Positions 45,386 to 54,421 of a stretch of 64,000 nt of DNA are shown piece after piece. The translations under genes were made by a program, and so were the position numbers. The notes beneath the pieces were generated by a model. That model was not told where the DNA came from and searched no databases. It saw nothing but the letters and a program-made list of their open reading frames with translations. Numbering within the stretch: the stretch's first letter is position 1; the number at the start of each line of letters is the position of its first letter. Origin of the DNA: CAYZBF01 sp964476585. Its GTDB lineage: Bacteria > Hydrothermota > UBA3072. The stretch covers positions 21,277 through 85,276 of the forward strand of contig CAYZBF010000005.1 in the NCBI GenBank assembly GCA_964476585.1, read 5' to 3'.

Positions 45386-45413
45386 TTGACACATCCTAAT
45401 ATTCTATTATTCT
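45386..45413 (+). promoter_or_regulatory. Promoter of the pseudopilin-like/DUF58 genes
   Basis: TTGACA (45386-45391), 16 bases, TATTCT (45408-45413). The next bases TACCCT match those after the bamA -10 box. About 19 bases with AAAGGAGG precede the ATG. Confidence 0.72.
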
Positions 45414-45432
45414 TACCCTAAAAGGAGGACCA

Positions 45433-45939
45433 ATGAACAGAAGGTTGCTACGAATTCTGGATGTCCTTATTGTTATAGCGTTTGTTTTTCTGTTGTATAT
45501 AGTAATCGAACCTCAGTTTAGACAGGGAAAGATAAATACGAATAGGATTAAACTCCAATCTAATATGTTTACTGTAAAGGCTGGATTAGAAAGGTATATT
45601 GCGTTTCATGAGGGTACATACCCGTCCAATATTCAACGGATCTATGATAATTTGAAAGGAATTGAATTACCGGAAAATCCATATACAGGGGAAAAAATGG
45701 ACATTTCTGAGTTTGTTCAATTTAAATATGATATTCCCAGTGAAGTAGAGGATGATGCGGTGAATGGAATAAACGGTACACAGAGAGGTAAGCCAGGGCA
45801 GATTGGAATTGGGTTTTTCATACCGATGGGCAAGGATTCAATTCCCACGAAATTTGGTATAATTGGCTTTGATGAGAATGGAAAGCCGTATACTCTAAAG
45901 GAGGGGGAAAAAGAAAGAGTTGTAGTGTTGAGTGGTTAA
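45433..45939 (+). CDS. Pseudopilin-like single-pass protein
   Basis: A 168-residue protein with a short basic N-terminus, one membrane helix (about 9-26) and an extracytoplasmic domain. The segment SNMFTVKAGLERYIAFHEGTYP resembles the region after the helix in type IV pilins and GspG pseudopilins. The prepilin peptidase site (G-F/M-T-L-x-E) is absent, so it may be a pilin-fold membrane protein rather than a processed pilin. Strong Shine-Dalgarno AAAGGAGG. The next gene begins 12 bases downstream. Confidence 0.65.
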   Translation: MNRRLLRILDVLIVIAFVFLLYIVIEPQFRQGKINTNRIKLQSNMFTVKAGLERYIAFHEGTYPSNIQRIYDNLKGIELPENPYTGEKMDISEFVQFKYDIPSEVEDDAVNGINGTQRGKPGQIGIGFFIPMGKDSIPTKFGIIGFDENGKPYTLKEGEKERVVVLSG

Positions 45940-45950
45940 ATTTGAGGTAG

Positions 45951-46829
45951 TTGGATCTTTTAAAGCCTGAAGTAATAGAAAAAGTAGGTGCCCTTAATTT
46001 CAGGGCACGATTAGTAGTAGAAGGATTTCTTATTGGCCTTCATCAAAGTCCTTATCATGGTTTCTCGCTTGAATTCTGTGAGCATCGTCCTTATTATCCA
46101 GGAGACCCTATCAACAGAATTGACTGGAAACTCTATGGGCGCACAGATAGATATTATTTAAGAAAATATCAGGCTGAGACAAATCTCTCTGCATACCTCA
46201 TATTGGATAAAAGTAAGTCGATGGATTATGGTAAAGAGATAACTAAATTTCATTACGCAAGAACTCTTGCCGCTAGTCTTGCATACCTCTTATTACATCA
46301 GAATGATTCTGTGGGACTCGTCATTTTTGATAATGAGATTAAATCGCTAATACCTCCTAAAAGCAGTCTCAATCACCTTAAGCTTTTATTAAGAGACCTT
46401 GCCAATACGGAACCCTCACAGAAGACTTCCATTTCTGATGTAATCTTTAATTTTGCTTCCACAATAAAGAAAAGGAGTCTAATTATTGTGTTTTCGGATT
46501 TACTCGAAGATCCAGAAAAAGTAATGAAAGCTTTCAAGCTCGTTAAAGTAAGAAAGAATGAGGTCATTGTTTTTCATATTCTTGATTCAGATGAAATGAA
46601 ATTTAATTTTACGGAACAAGCGCTTTACAGGGATATGGAAGATCATACGACTGTTCCAGTGAATCCTTTAAATATAAGAGATTTATATAGGAAGAGATTC
46701 AATCAGTTTCTTGAGCAATACAGGTCAGGATTTGCGTACAACAGAATCGATTATTCCCTTATCACCACTGATACTGCATATGATGAAGCACTCTCAGCCT
46801 ATTTAATTAAAAGGAAGCGTCTATTATGA
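45951..46829 (+). CDS. DUF58 domain protein with VWA-like fold
   Basis: A 292-residue soluble protein. Its N-terminus (residues 16-65, with FRARLVVEGFLIGLHQSPYHGFS and YPGDPINRIDWKLYGRTDRYY) is the DUF58 signature. LILDKSKSMDYG is a MIDAS-like D-x-S-x-S. TTG start, chosen because it gives the family's usual N-terminus. DUF58 proteins normally act with a MoxR AAA+ ATPase and BatA-type membrane proteins; a BatA-like gene follows with ATGA overlap, but no MoxR gene is in this window. Confidence 0.88.
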   Translation: MDLLKPEVIEKVGALNFRARLVVEGFLIGLHQSPYHGFSLEFCEHRPYYPGDPINRIDWKLYGRTDRYYLRKYQAETNLSAYLILDKSKSMDYGKEITKFHYARTLAASLAYLLLHQNDSVGLVIFDNEIKSLIPPKSSLNHLKLLLRDLANTEPSQKTSISDVIFNFASTIKKRSLIIVFSDLLEDPEKVMKAFKLVKVRKNEVIVFHILDSDEMKFNFTEQALYRDMEDHTTVPVNPLNIRDLYRKRFNQFLEQYRSGFAYNRIDYSLITTDTAYDEALSAYLIKRKRLL

Positions 46830-48439
46830 GTTTCCCTCAGTTTCTTTTTTTGTTCTTACTCATTCCCGTTCCGATTATATTCCATTTTATATCAAAGAGG
46901 ATCTTACGAAACAAAGACTTTCCTTCGCTCCTCTTTGTTTTAAAGAGTGATAGAAGACTCCTACGATGGTTCCACCTGAAAAGATTACTATTACTTCTTC
47001 TGAGGGTTGGAGTTATTGTATCTTTGATATTTTCTGCTTCCAATCTTCTCATACCCTTTTCGTTTAATGAACCATCTAAAACAATAATCTTAGATAGATC
47101 CCTCTCCATGAAGGAGCTGGATATATCTTCTCATAAGGCGGATGTAATTGTTCCTAATAGAGGAGGGATATCTCTTATTCACAAGGCGCTCAAACTACAT
47201 CCGATAGGCATTCTAATTTCAGATGCTCAGCGGAATGGGTTTATAAAATTACTAAGGGGGGGGAAAAGCTATCCAGGGATTGATTTAGAGAAGATTTCTC
47301 TGCCCAAAGGGAATATCGCTATTAAAGATCATCAGATTGGGTCTCCTTTCGTTGGTGAAGAAGTTGATATTGTATTTACCCTTTTAAATCAGTATAAATA
47401 TTCAAAGACCGTTCCTTTTTCATTATATATAGATGACAAGGAGTTAAAGAGAAAGGATGTGTCCCTTAATCAAGGAATCAATGAGATATCATTCCATCTG
47501 TCCTTACCTGAAGGCCTACACAAAGGCTCCCTCGTAGTTTATGATAAGGGAGGTTTCGAATTCGATAACATTCGATATTTTACTCTTTGTATAATACCGA
47601 AGACGAAAGTTGTCATATATTCTTCTATGAATCCGCTGAAACTCCTTGCTGCTTTGAACTCTTCCTCCTTTCAAGTGAAGTGGAGTAAAGGGCCACTCAT
47701 AGAAACAGAGGGAGATATTTTTGTAGTGGATGATTTTCCTTTGGAGACTGCGCCAAATAGTATAAAAGGATCTCTGCCAGGTATTATTTGCTTTTCGGGC
47801 GGAGTTAAATCTCCCTTAGCAGACGAGATTCCATATAAGGTCTCAAAAATAGCCAACTTTCCTGTTTTCTCTCCTTTTGGGAAACTTCAAACCATTTGTA
47901 ATATTCCCATACGTTATAATTTTAAGCTTAACAGGGGGCAAACGCTTTTGTATTTTGAAAATGGAGATGCCTTTCTCAAAAGAGAAGGGAATCTGTTTTT
48001 CTTACCGATCTCCCTGGATGAATCAGATTTATCACTCCATCCTGTTTATGTTCCTTTCCTATATCAACTCATAGCTTCCCTGTTGAAGGAAGATTTCAAC
48101 AAGGATATATTGATAGACCAAGTAGTTGTTATAAAGGCTCCATTTAAACCTTGTGTAATTTCCCCTGAGGGGAAAAGATACTTCACGGATTCAATAGGGG
48201 ATAATAGATACCTGTTTAGACAGACTGGAAGGCCAGGAATTTACGGGGTTTCGGATGGAACTGGGATTAGAGGTTATATATCTGTCAATCCTGATCCAAC
48301 TGAGGCGTTGTTGGACACATTAAAAACCCAAGAGATAGTGACTCTATTTGGAAAGGAAGGCTATAATAATGGAACAACCTTTTTCCTTCTGATTGGTTTT
48401 TTGTTTTTTGTGCTTTCAGTGTTGCTTGAGAGAAAATAA
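46826..48439 (+). CDS. BatA-like membrane protein
   Basis: A 537-residue protein with N-terminal helices at about 3-22 and 53-78 flanking the BatA sequence (FHFISKRILRNKDFPSLLFV). A compact VWA-like region follows with D90-x-S92-x-S94 and a later Asp133 (ISDAQRN); the MIDAS Thr position is less clear. A large extracytoplasmic part and a C-terminal helix (about 517-532) complete it. The plan matches the protein at 678-2249, so the two are probably paralogues in one envelope system. Repeat-rich DNA follows. Confidence 0.78.
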   Translation: MSFPQFLFLFLLIPVPIIFHFISKRILRNKDFPSLLFVLKSDRRLLRWFHLKRLLLLLLRVGVIVSLIFSASNLLIPFSFNEPSKTIILDRSLSMKELDISSHKADVIVPNRGGISLIHKALKLHPIGILISDAQRNGFIKLLRGGKSYPGIDLEKISLPKGNIAIKDHQIGSPFVGEEVDIVFTLLNQYKYSKTVPFSLYIDDKELKRKDVSLNQGINEISFHLSLPEGLHKGSLVVYDKGGFEFDNIRYFTLCIIPKTKVVIYSSMNPLKLLAALNSSSFQVKWSKGPLIETEGDIFVVDDFPLETAPNSIKGSLPGIICFSGGVKSPLADEIPYKVSKIANFPVFSPFGKLQTICNIPIRYNFKLNRGQTLLYFENGDAFLKREGNLFFLPISLDESDLSLHPVYVPFLYQLIASLLKEDFNKDILIDQVVVIKAPFKPCVISPEGKRYFTDSIGDNRYLFRQTGRPGIYGVSDGTGIRGYISVNPDPTEALLDTLKTQEIVTLFGKEGYNNGTTFFLLIGFLFFVLSVLLERK

Positions 48440-48499
48440 CGGTTAATAATATACATAATCATACAGGGAACACAAGAATGGTCAAAGATCATGTATATT

Positions 48500-48672
48500 C
48501 AATGCAAAATGAAGATTGTAAAATGCAAAGTGTAAATTGCCGCCCACCTCTAATTTTTTGCTAAACTCACAAAGAATGCAAAGAAACCAAGAAATAAACG
48601 GTGTGTTGGGAATAGATTTTAATTTTTCATTTCTCAATTTGCAATTTTCACTTTTCATTGTAGCGAAGCTAC
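48500..48672. repeat. Inverted phrase island upstream of M18 gene
   Basis: The left arm (48500-48538), with ATGCAAAATGAAG phrases, and the right arm (48621-48660) are reverse complements at roughly 30 of 38 positions. Between them is ACTCACAAAGAATGCAAAGAAA, an inverted form of the CTTTGCGAACTTTGCG phrase at about 7909. The right end carries the hairpin GTAGCGAAGCTAC (48660-48672), the complement of 16053-16065. Confidence 0.7.
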
Positions 48673-48704
48673 TATATATTTGTAATTGAAACTAAGGGGG
48701 TATT

Positions 48705-50027
48705 ATGGAGAAAATATCTGTCTGGAAGCATGTAGATGATACGAAGAGAATTTTTAGTTTTGCTGAGGATTATATTGAATTCCAAAATAGGAACAAAACT
48801 GAAAGGGAGTTTGTTAAATCATCCATGGGAATACTATCTAAAAGGTCAGAATTCTTCGCAAAGAATATTAGGAATAAGGCACTTGTTGTTGCAAAACCGT
48901 CTAAGGATATTCTCGATAGCGGAATGCGGATTATAGCTGCTCATATAGATTCTCCACGGATAGATCTTAAACCCGCACCTCTATATGAAGAACAGGAGCT
49001 CGTTTTATTAAAGACCCACTATTATGGAGGTATACGGAAATATCAATGGCTTTCAATTCCATTGGCTATCCATGGTGTGGTAGTCACGATGAGTGGTGAG
49101 GTAAAGGAGATAGTAATCGGTGAGGATGATAAAGATCCAGTTTTTACAATTCCTGATCTGTTGCCCCACCTTTCTAAGAAGCAACAGGATAAGAAGATAA
49201 GTGAATTTGCACAAGGAGAGGAATTGAACGCCCTATTTGGCTCCATACCAAAAGATACCGATGAAAAGAATCCAGTTCTCCTCGGCATCTTAAATCTACT
49301 TAAAGAGAAATATGGTATAGAGGAAGAAGACCTCATTAGTGCAGATCTTGAACTCGTCCCCGCCTGGAAGTCAAGAAGTGTGGGCATCGATGAGAGTTTT
49401 ATTGGCGCATATGGTCATGATGACAGGATCTGTGCATACTCTGCTCTCAAGGCAATACTTTCTGTAGAAGGCACGAAGAGAATTCCAGCAGTAGTCCTAT
49501 TTGATAAAGAAGAGATAGGTTCTGAAGGTAATACAGGTGCACGCTCGCAGATCGTCTCTGACTTCATTATGGATATTCTGAAAGCAGTTGATATAGTTCC
49601 AGCCTACAGAAATATAAGGGGGATTATCGAGAAATCTTCGGTTATCTCAGGAGATGTTAATGCTGGTTTACATCCCACCTATCCTGATGTTCAGGACAAA
49701 TATAACGCAGCCAAAATAGGATTTGGCGTTGTTCTTACCAAGTACACAGGGATTAAAGGAAAAGTAGCTAGCAGTGAAGCCAGTGCTGAATTCGTTGCGG
49801 AGGTAAGGAAGATATATAACGAAGCCAGTGTGAGATGGCAGGTTGGTGAACTGGGGAAGGTGGATCTTGGTGGGGGTGGAACCGTAGCCAAATTCTTAGC
49901 GCAACTCGGATTCCAGGTTATTGATTCTGGTCCTCCGGTTCTCGCTATGCATTCACCTTTTGAAATAGTGAGTAAGGGAGATTTATTTCATGCCTATAAA
50001 GGATATAAAGCTTTTCTGGAAGCATAA
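48705..50027 (+). CDS. M18 family aminopeptidase
   Basis: A 440-residue dinuclear zinc aminopeptidase of the aspartyl aminopeptidase type. The metal-binding elements are AAHIDSPRIDLK near residue 79, GHDDRICAYSAL near 232, FDKEEIGSEGNTG near 266 and the late AMHSPFEIVSKGD near 415. Cytoplasmic; expected to remove N-terminal residues from peptides. GGGGG lies 4-8 bases before the ATG. Single gene between repeat islands. Confidence 0.94.
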   Translation: MEKISVWKHVDDTKRIFSFAEDYIEFQNRNKTEREFVKSSMGILSKRSEFFAKNIRNKALVVAKPSKDILDSGMRIIAAHIDSPRIDLKPAPLYEEQELVLLKTHYYGGIRKYQWLSIPLAIHGVVVTMSGEVKEIVIGEDDKDPVFTIPDLLPHLSKKQQDKKISEFAQGEELNALFGSIPKDTDEKNPVLLGILNLLKEKYGIEEEDLISADLELVPAWKSRSVGIDESFIGAYGHDDRICAYSALKAILSVEGTKRIPAVVLFDKEEIGSEGNTGARSQIVSDFIMDILKAVDIVPAYRNIRGIIEKSSVISGDVNAGLHPTYPDVQDKYNAAKIGFGVVLTKYTGIKGKVASSEASAEFVAEVRKIYNEASVRWQVGELGKVDLGGGGTVAKFLAQLGFQVIDSGPPVLAMHSPFEIVSKGDLFHAYKGYKAFLEA

Positions 50028-50049
50028 ATGACCTAGGAGAGGGGAAGTA

Positions 50050-50125
50050 AAAGGAAACTATATATGTGGATGAATTAACGGATATATGTGTTAATGCGTA
50101 TTCTCTAACTCATTAACTCATATGT
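50050..50125. repeat. Weak inverted phrase repeat after the M18 gene
   Basis: ATATATGTGTTAATGCGTA and CTCATTAACTCATATG form an imperfect inverted pair in the gap between the M18 gene and the cysD promoter. It is shorter and less regular than the other islands. Confidence 0.5.
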
Positions 50126-50163
50126 TCTTTTTACTTCTTGTGTTAAGATAATAATGGTAAACC

Positions 50164-50191
50164 TTGACAATTACTGATAAAAAATTAATAT
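50164..50191 (+). promoter_or_regulatory. cysD operon promoter
   Basis: TTGACA (50164-50169), 16 bases, TAATAT (50186-50191). About 45 bases separate the -10 box from the cysD ATG. Confidence 0.72.
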
Positions 50192-50201
50192 TTTAGCAGA
50201 G

Positions 50202-50225
50202 ATGACTATGAAGAAAAGAAGGTAA
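50202..50225 (+). CDS. Possible 7-codon leader ORF before cysD
   Basis: ATG-ACT-ATG-AAG-AAA-AGA-AGG-TAA encodes MTMKKRR. It starts 10 bases after the -10 box, where leaderless starts are found elsewhere in the window, and its stop overlaps the cysD Shine-Dalgarno (AAAGGAGG, 50224-50231). It could couple or tune cysD translation, or be chance. Confidence 0.3.
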   Translation: MTMKKRR

Positions 50226-50236
50226 AGGAGGTCTTA

Positions 50237-51037
50237 ATGGATCATCTATCTAAGTTAGAAAGCAATAGTATATATATCATAAGAGAAGCTTATAATCAGT
50301 TTCAGAAGGTAGGAACATTATGGTCTATAGGAAAGGATTCTACCACTCTGTTATGGCTTATAAGAAAGGCCTTTTTCGGGAAGATTCCGTTCCCTGTAAT
50401 CCATATAGATACAGGTTATAAATTCAAAGAAATTTACCAGTTCAGAGATGAATATACAAAAAAATGGAATTTGGAACTAATTGTTCACAGGAATGAGAAA
50501 GCAATTTCAGAAGGTATGGGGCCAGATAAGAGTAAATTGGAGTGCTGTACAGAGCTCAAAACAAATGCTTTGAAGAGTGCTATAGATAAATATGGATTCC
50601 GTGCCCTATATCTCGGGATTAGAAGGGATGAGCATGGAATAAGAGCCAAGGAGAGGGTTTTTTCTCCCCGAGACCAGGATTTTGAATGGGATTACAAGAA
50701 CCAGCCTCCTGAACTCTGGGATCAATATAAGTCAAAGGCTGATGCAGAGGAACATATGAGGATTCACCCTTTGCTTGGCTGGACTGAACTGGATATATGG
50801 CAGTATATAAAGAAGGAGAGTATTCCGGTAGTAAAACTATACTTTGCTAAGGATGGTAAGCGTTTCAGGAGTATAGGCTGCGAGCCGTGTGTAGAACCAA
50901 TACAATCTGAAGCAGATACTATAGACAAAATTATAGAGGAACTCAAGACAACAACAATTTCAGAGAGAAGTGGCAGAGCTCAGGATAAGGAGTCTGATTA
51001 TATGATGCAGAAACTCAGAGCCCTTGGGTATATGTAG
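50237..51037 (+). CDS. cysD: Sulfate adenylyltransferase subunit 2
   Basis: A 266-residue PP-loop enzyme that, with CysN, makes adenosine 5'-phosphosulfate from ATP and sulfate. SIGKDSTTLL (31-40) is the PP-loop motif, followed by PVIHIDTGYKFKEIYQFRDEY, LGIRRDEHGIRAKERVFSPRD, WTELDIWQYI and the C-terminal RSIGCEPC and SGRAQDKES. Shine-Dalgarno AAAGGAGG lies 5 bases before the ATG. cysN follows after 7 bases. Neither cysC nor cysH is present here. Confidence 0.95.
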   Translation: MDHLSKLESNSIYIIREAYNQFQKVGTLWSIGKDSTTLLWLIRKAFFGKIPFPVIHIDTGYKFKEIYQFRDEYTKKWNLELIVHRNEKAISEGMGPDKSKLECCTELKTNALKSAIDKYGFRALYLGIRRDEHGIRAKERVFSPRDQDFEWDYKNQPPELWDQYKSKADAEEHMRIHPLLGWTELDIWQYIKKESIPVVKLYFAKDGKRFRSIGCEPCVEPIQSEADTIDKIIEELKTTTISERSGRAQDKESDYMMQKLRALGYM

Positions 51038-51044
51038 GGATGGA

Positions 51045-52277
51045 ATGGAAGACAGTGAAACTTTAAAATTCGTTATTGTTGGTCATATAGATCACGGTAA
51101 ATCCACACTTATAGGGCGCCTATTTTTTGATACTCATTCCCTTCCTCCTGATAAGATAGAAGAGGTAAAAAGAGCTTCGGAGGGGAGTGCAGATGGGAGA
51201 ATTGAATTTGCTTTCTTGATGGATCATCTTCGGGAAGAAAGGGAACAGGGTATTACCATCGATACTGCACAGACTTTTTTCAAGACACCCAAGAGAGAAT
51301 ATGTTATAATTGACGCACCTGGGCATGTTGCATTTGTGAAAAACATGATTACAGGTGCATCTCAGGCAGAGGCAGCATTACTTATAGTGGACGTAGTCGA
51401 AGGAGTTGCCGAACAGACAAAACGCCATGCTAACCTTCTCTCAATGCTTGGGCTTGATCAGATTATAGTTGTAATCAATAAAATGGATTCAGTGGGATAT
51501 CAGCAGGATAGGTTCAATCAGATAAAAAGGGACGTAGGTGAGTTCTTTCACGATGTTGGATTAACCACCAATTACTATATCCCAACATCTGCCTTGAAAG
51601 GGGATAATGTGGCATCTCATTCAGATTTGATGGACTGGTATAAAGGACCGACTATTCTTGAATCTCTAGATTTGCTTGTGAATAGAGTTTCTCCCGAAGA
51701 TAAGAGTCTTATTTTCCCAATCCAGGATGTTTATAAAATCTCTGGAGAGCGTATTGCTGTTGGTAGGGTTGAGGCAGGATGGATAGAGAAGGATATGGAG
51801 GTAGAAATACTTCCTGATAGAGTAAAAACAACTATCAAATCCATAGAGAAGTTTAATGAAGATAAGAATAGAGCGGTTGCTGGAGAATCAATAGGCGTTA
51901 CTACAGAAGACCCGATTTTCTTACAGAGAGGAAATGTTTTATGCGTGGAAGGGAAAGAGCCTACTATTACGAAAAGTTTTGAAGCAAATCTTATATGGTT
52001 ATCCAACGAGGCTTTTGATGTTAACGAAAGGATCAAGCTGCGCCTTGCAACCCAGGAAACTAGTGGAGACGTGAATTTAATAAAGAGGAGGATTGACTCA
52101 TCATCTCTTGAAGTATTGGAAGAGAATGCTTCAATTATTAAAAACCTTGAAATTGGAGATATAGTATTTGAAACTAAGAGTCCCATTACTTTAACAAAGT
52201 TTAACGATATTCAAGAACTTGGAAGATTCGTGCTCGTCCGCGGTAATGATGTGGTAGCGGGTGGGATCATCACCTAA
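51045..52277 (+). CDS. cysN: Sulfate adenylyltransferase subunit 1 (GTPase)
   Basis: A 410-residue translational-type GTPase that drives CysD. It has G1 GHIDHGKST, G3 DAPGHVAFVKNM and G4 NKMDSVG, then EF-Tu-like beta-barrel domains. It lacks a C-terminal APS kinase, unlike fused NodQ-type forms. The ATG at 51045 is preferred over an in-frame TTG at 51024, which would overlap cysD and add seven non-conserved residues. Confidence 0.93.
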   Translation: MEDSETLKFVIVGHIDHGKSTLIGRLFFDTHSLPPDKIEEVKRASEGSADGRIEFAFLMDHLREEREQGITIDTAQTFFKTPKREYVIIDAPGHVAFVKNMITGASQAEAALLIVDVVEGVAEQTKRHANLLSMLGLDQIIVVINKMDSVGYQQDRFNQIKRDVGEFFHDVGLTTNYYIPTSALKGDNVASHSDLMDWYKGPTILESLDLLVNRVSPEDKSLIFPIQDVYKISGERIAVGRVEAGWIEKDMEVEILPDRVKTTIKSIEKFNEDKNRAVAGESIGVTTEDPIFLQRGNVLCVEGKEPTITKSFEANLIWLSNEAFDVNERIKLRLATQETSGDVNLIKRRIDSSSLEVLEENASIIKNLEIGDIVFETKSPITLTKFNDIQELGRFVLVRGNDVVAGGIIT

Positions 52278-52284
52278 AGTGTAA

Positions 52285-53052
52285 GTGGATCTGAATCTCA
52301 CTGCTGTAATCTTTTTATTTGTCGTGTCATTTTTAGCTCAAACAGTCGATTCTTCACTGGGAATGGGGTATGGTACAACATTGGGACCGGTCTTGATTCT
52401 CTTAGGGTTACCACCGTTAGAGGTCGTTCCTGCAATGCTAATTTCTCAGTTATTTGGTGGCGTGTTCGGAACCATATTTCATCATAGGCACGGGAATGTT
52501 AATCTATCAAGGGGCAGCATACACCTCAGGGTTGCATTGGTTTTAACAGGGTTCAGTTTGATTGGTGGTGTGGGAGCTGGTTATGTTGCGCTAAATATAC
52601 CTCAAGTGTATATTAAGATGTACATCGGATTTATAGTTGTTTCTATGGGAATTCTCGTTCTTCTCTTTAGAACTAGATCGGTTAAATTTAGCTGGTACAA
52701 GATGAGTTTATTGGCACTTATTGCTTCTTTCAATAAAGGTATGAGTGGAGGAGGATATGGTCCTATTATGACGAGTGGCCAGATATTATCTGGAGTGCCT
52801 TCGAAGAGTTCGATAGGTATAACTTCTTTTGCAGAAGCCGCGTGTTGTTTAGCAGCAATAATGGTATATTTCTTTGGCTTAGACACATCAGATTTTAGAC
52901 TTGCTCTGCCATTGACAGTTGGTGCAATTGCATCAGTTCCAATTGCAGTTCGAATTGTGAAGAAGTTTAATGAAAATAAATTTATCATTGTCATAGGCAT
53001 TGTTGCAATATGCTTAGGAATGTTAACCTTAGTTAAGACCTTTTTCTTTTAA
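52285..53052 (+). CDS. TSUP family (TauE/SafE) permease
   Basis: A 255-residue membrane protein with about eight helices. Two related halves each carry the family's glycine-rich loop (SSLGMGYGTTLGPVLILLG and FNKGMSGGGYGPIMTSGQIL). TSUP proteins move sulfite, sulfonates or sulfate; its place right after cysDN points to sulfate or sulfite transport. GTG start 7 bases after cysN. Confidence 0.88.
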   Translation: MDLNLTAVIFLFVVSFLAQTVDSSLGMGYGTTLGPVLILLGLPPLEVVPAMLISQLFGGVFGTIFHHRHGNVNLSRGSIHLRVALVLTGFSLIGGVGAGYVALNIPQVYIKMYIGFIVVSMGILVLLFRTRSVKFSWYKMSLLALIASFNKGMSGGGYGPIMTSGQILSGVPSKSSIGITSFAEAACCLAAIMVYFFGLDTSDFRLALPLTVGAIASVPIAVRIVKKFNENKFIIVIGIVAICLGMLTLVKTFFF

Positions 53053-53069
53053 AGGAAAGGAGTGAAATT

Positions 53070-54362
53070 GTGTTTTTGGGAAAAAAGAAGAAAAGAATTA
53101 TTATTCTCGGTATAGATGGAGTTCCTTATAGTTTCTTAAAGGAAGGTATAGAGAAGGGACGCTTTACGAATATTAAGGAAATATGTGAGGAGAACACCGG
53201 TTTAAAACGACATAATTCAGTGTATCCAACGGTGTCTTCAGTGGCTTGGACTTCTTATATGACAGGTAAGAATCCAGGTGAGCATAATATATATGGTTTT
53301 GTTGATAGAGACCCAAAGCCTTTTAGATTAAAGATACCACTCGGGAGTGACAGAACTGCTAAAACCCTTTGGAAACAAGCATCGGAAGAGGGCATGAAGG
53401 TGCTTATTATGAACGTCCCACTAACCTATCCTCCAGAAGAAGTGAATGGTGTTATGATTTCAGGATTTCTTACCACAGATATTAAAAAGGGTGTTACTCC
53501 TCCCGAACTAGCTTCTTATTTGAGAAGTAAAGGGTACGTGATAGATGTAGATCCACGGCTCGGACATACCGATAAAGCGAAGTTTATGGAAGAACTCAAG
53601 GGAGCTTTGGATGTCAGAATGGAGATATTCCATGAGATTCTTTCCAGAGACAGTTATGATCTTGCTCAATGTCATATAATGGAAACCGATCGTATCAATC
53701 ATTTCTTCTGGAAGGATTATGAAGATGGTGGGGAATTCAAGGACGATTTTGTAGAGTTTTACAGGAAACTGGATGAATGGATAGGTAAAACATATAGTAT
53801 ATTGAATAAAGGTGATAAGTTCCTTGTTCTCTCCGATCATGGCTTCTGTAAGGTAAAATATAATGTGGAGTTGAATCACTTCTTAGAAGAAAATGGGTAC
53901 CTTTTTTATGAGAATGATAATCCTAAAAACATAACAGATCTTAAAAGCGAGTCCAAAGCCTATTCTTTGATTCCCGGGAGAATCTTTATAAACCTTAAGG
54001 GTAGGGAGGAAAAGGGATCAGTTCCTGAAAGTGAATACAACAAACTCCGGGAGGAAATAAAGGAGAAAATCCTGGAACTTAGGAGCCCTGAAGATAAACC
54101 CATCATACAAGATGTTTTCTTTCGGGAGGAAATTTATAGCGGCGCTTACCTTCATCGTGCAGCTGACCTTATAGTCCACCCTCGGTGGGGCTACGATATA
54201 AAGGGCAATGTGAATACTGGTAAATTGTGCCATAAAGTTGAAGCTATAAATGGGATGCATACCTATGAAGATGCATCAATATTTGGGAAAAATGTTAATA
54301 TAGATGTTGTTCGTTCGATACAGGATCCCTTGATGATGATTTTAAAAAAAGAACAAAGGTAA
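53070..54362 (+). CDS. Alkaline-phosphatase superfamily phosphodiesterase, copy 1
   Basis: A 430-residue enzyme of the type I phosphodiesterase/nucleotide pyrophosphatase family. Metal-binding residues are in GIDGVP (14-19), DRINHFFW near 208 and LSDHGF near 253. The nucleophile is in the PTVSSVAWTS block near 55. No signal peptide is seen, so it is probably cytoplasmic. GTG start. The substrate is unknown. Linkage to cysDN and a TSUP permease suggests a link to sulfated or nucleotide-activated sulfate compounds, while the downstream glycan genes suggest a sugar-linked role. Confidence 0.82.
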   Translation: MFLGKKKKRIIILGIDGVPYSFLKEGIEKGRFTNIKEICEENTGLKRHNSVYPTVSSVAWTSYMTGKNPGEHNIYGFVDRDPKPFRLKIPLGSDRTAKTLWKQASEEGMKVLIMNVPLTYPPEEVNGVMISGFLTTDIKKGVTPPELASYLRSKGYVIDVDPRLGHTDKAKFMEELKGALDVRMEIFHEILSRDSYDLAQCHIMETDRINHFFWKDYEDGGEFKDDFVEFYRKLDEWIGKTYSILNKGDKFLVLSDHGFCKVKYNVELNHFLEENGYLFYENDNPKNITDLKSESKAYSLIPGRIFINLKGREEKGSVPESEYNKLREEIKEKILELRSPEDKPIIQDVFFREEIYSGAYLHRAADLIVHPRWGYDIKGNVNTGKLCHKVEAINGMHTYEDASIFGKNVNIDVVRSIQDPLMMILKKEQR

Positions 54363-54421
54363 GCAAATAAATTTTTTATAACTCCCCAAATAGGTTGTAT
54401 CTTATAATAAAATTTAAATTC

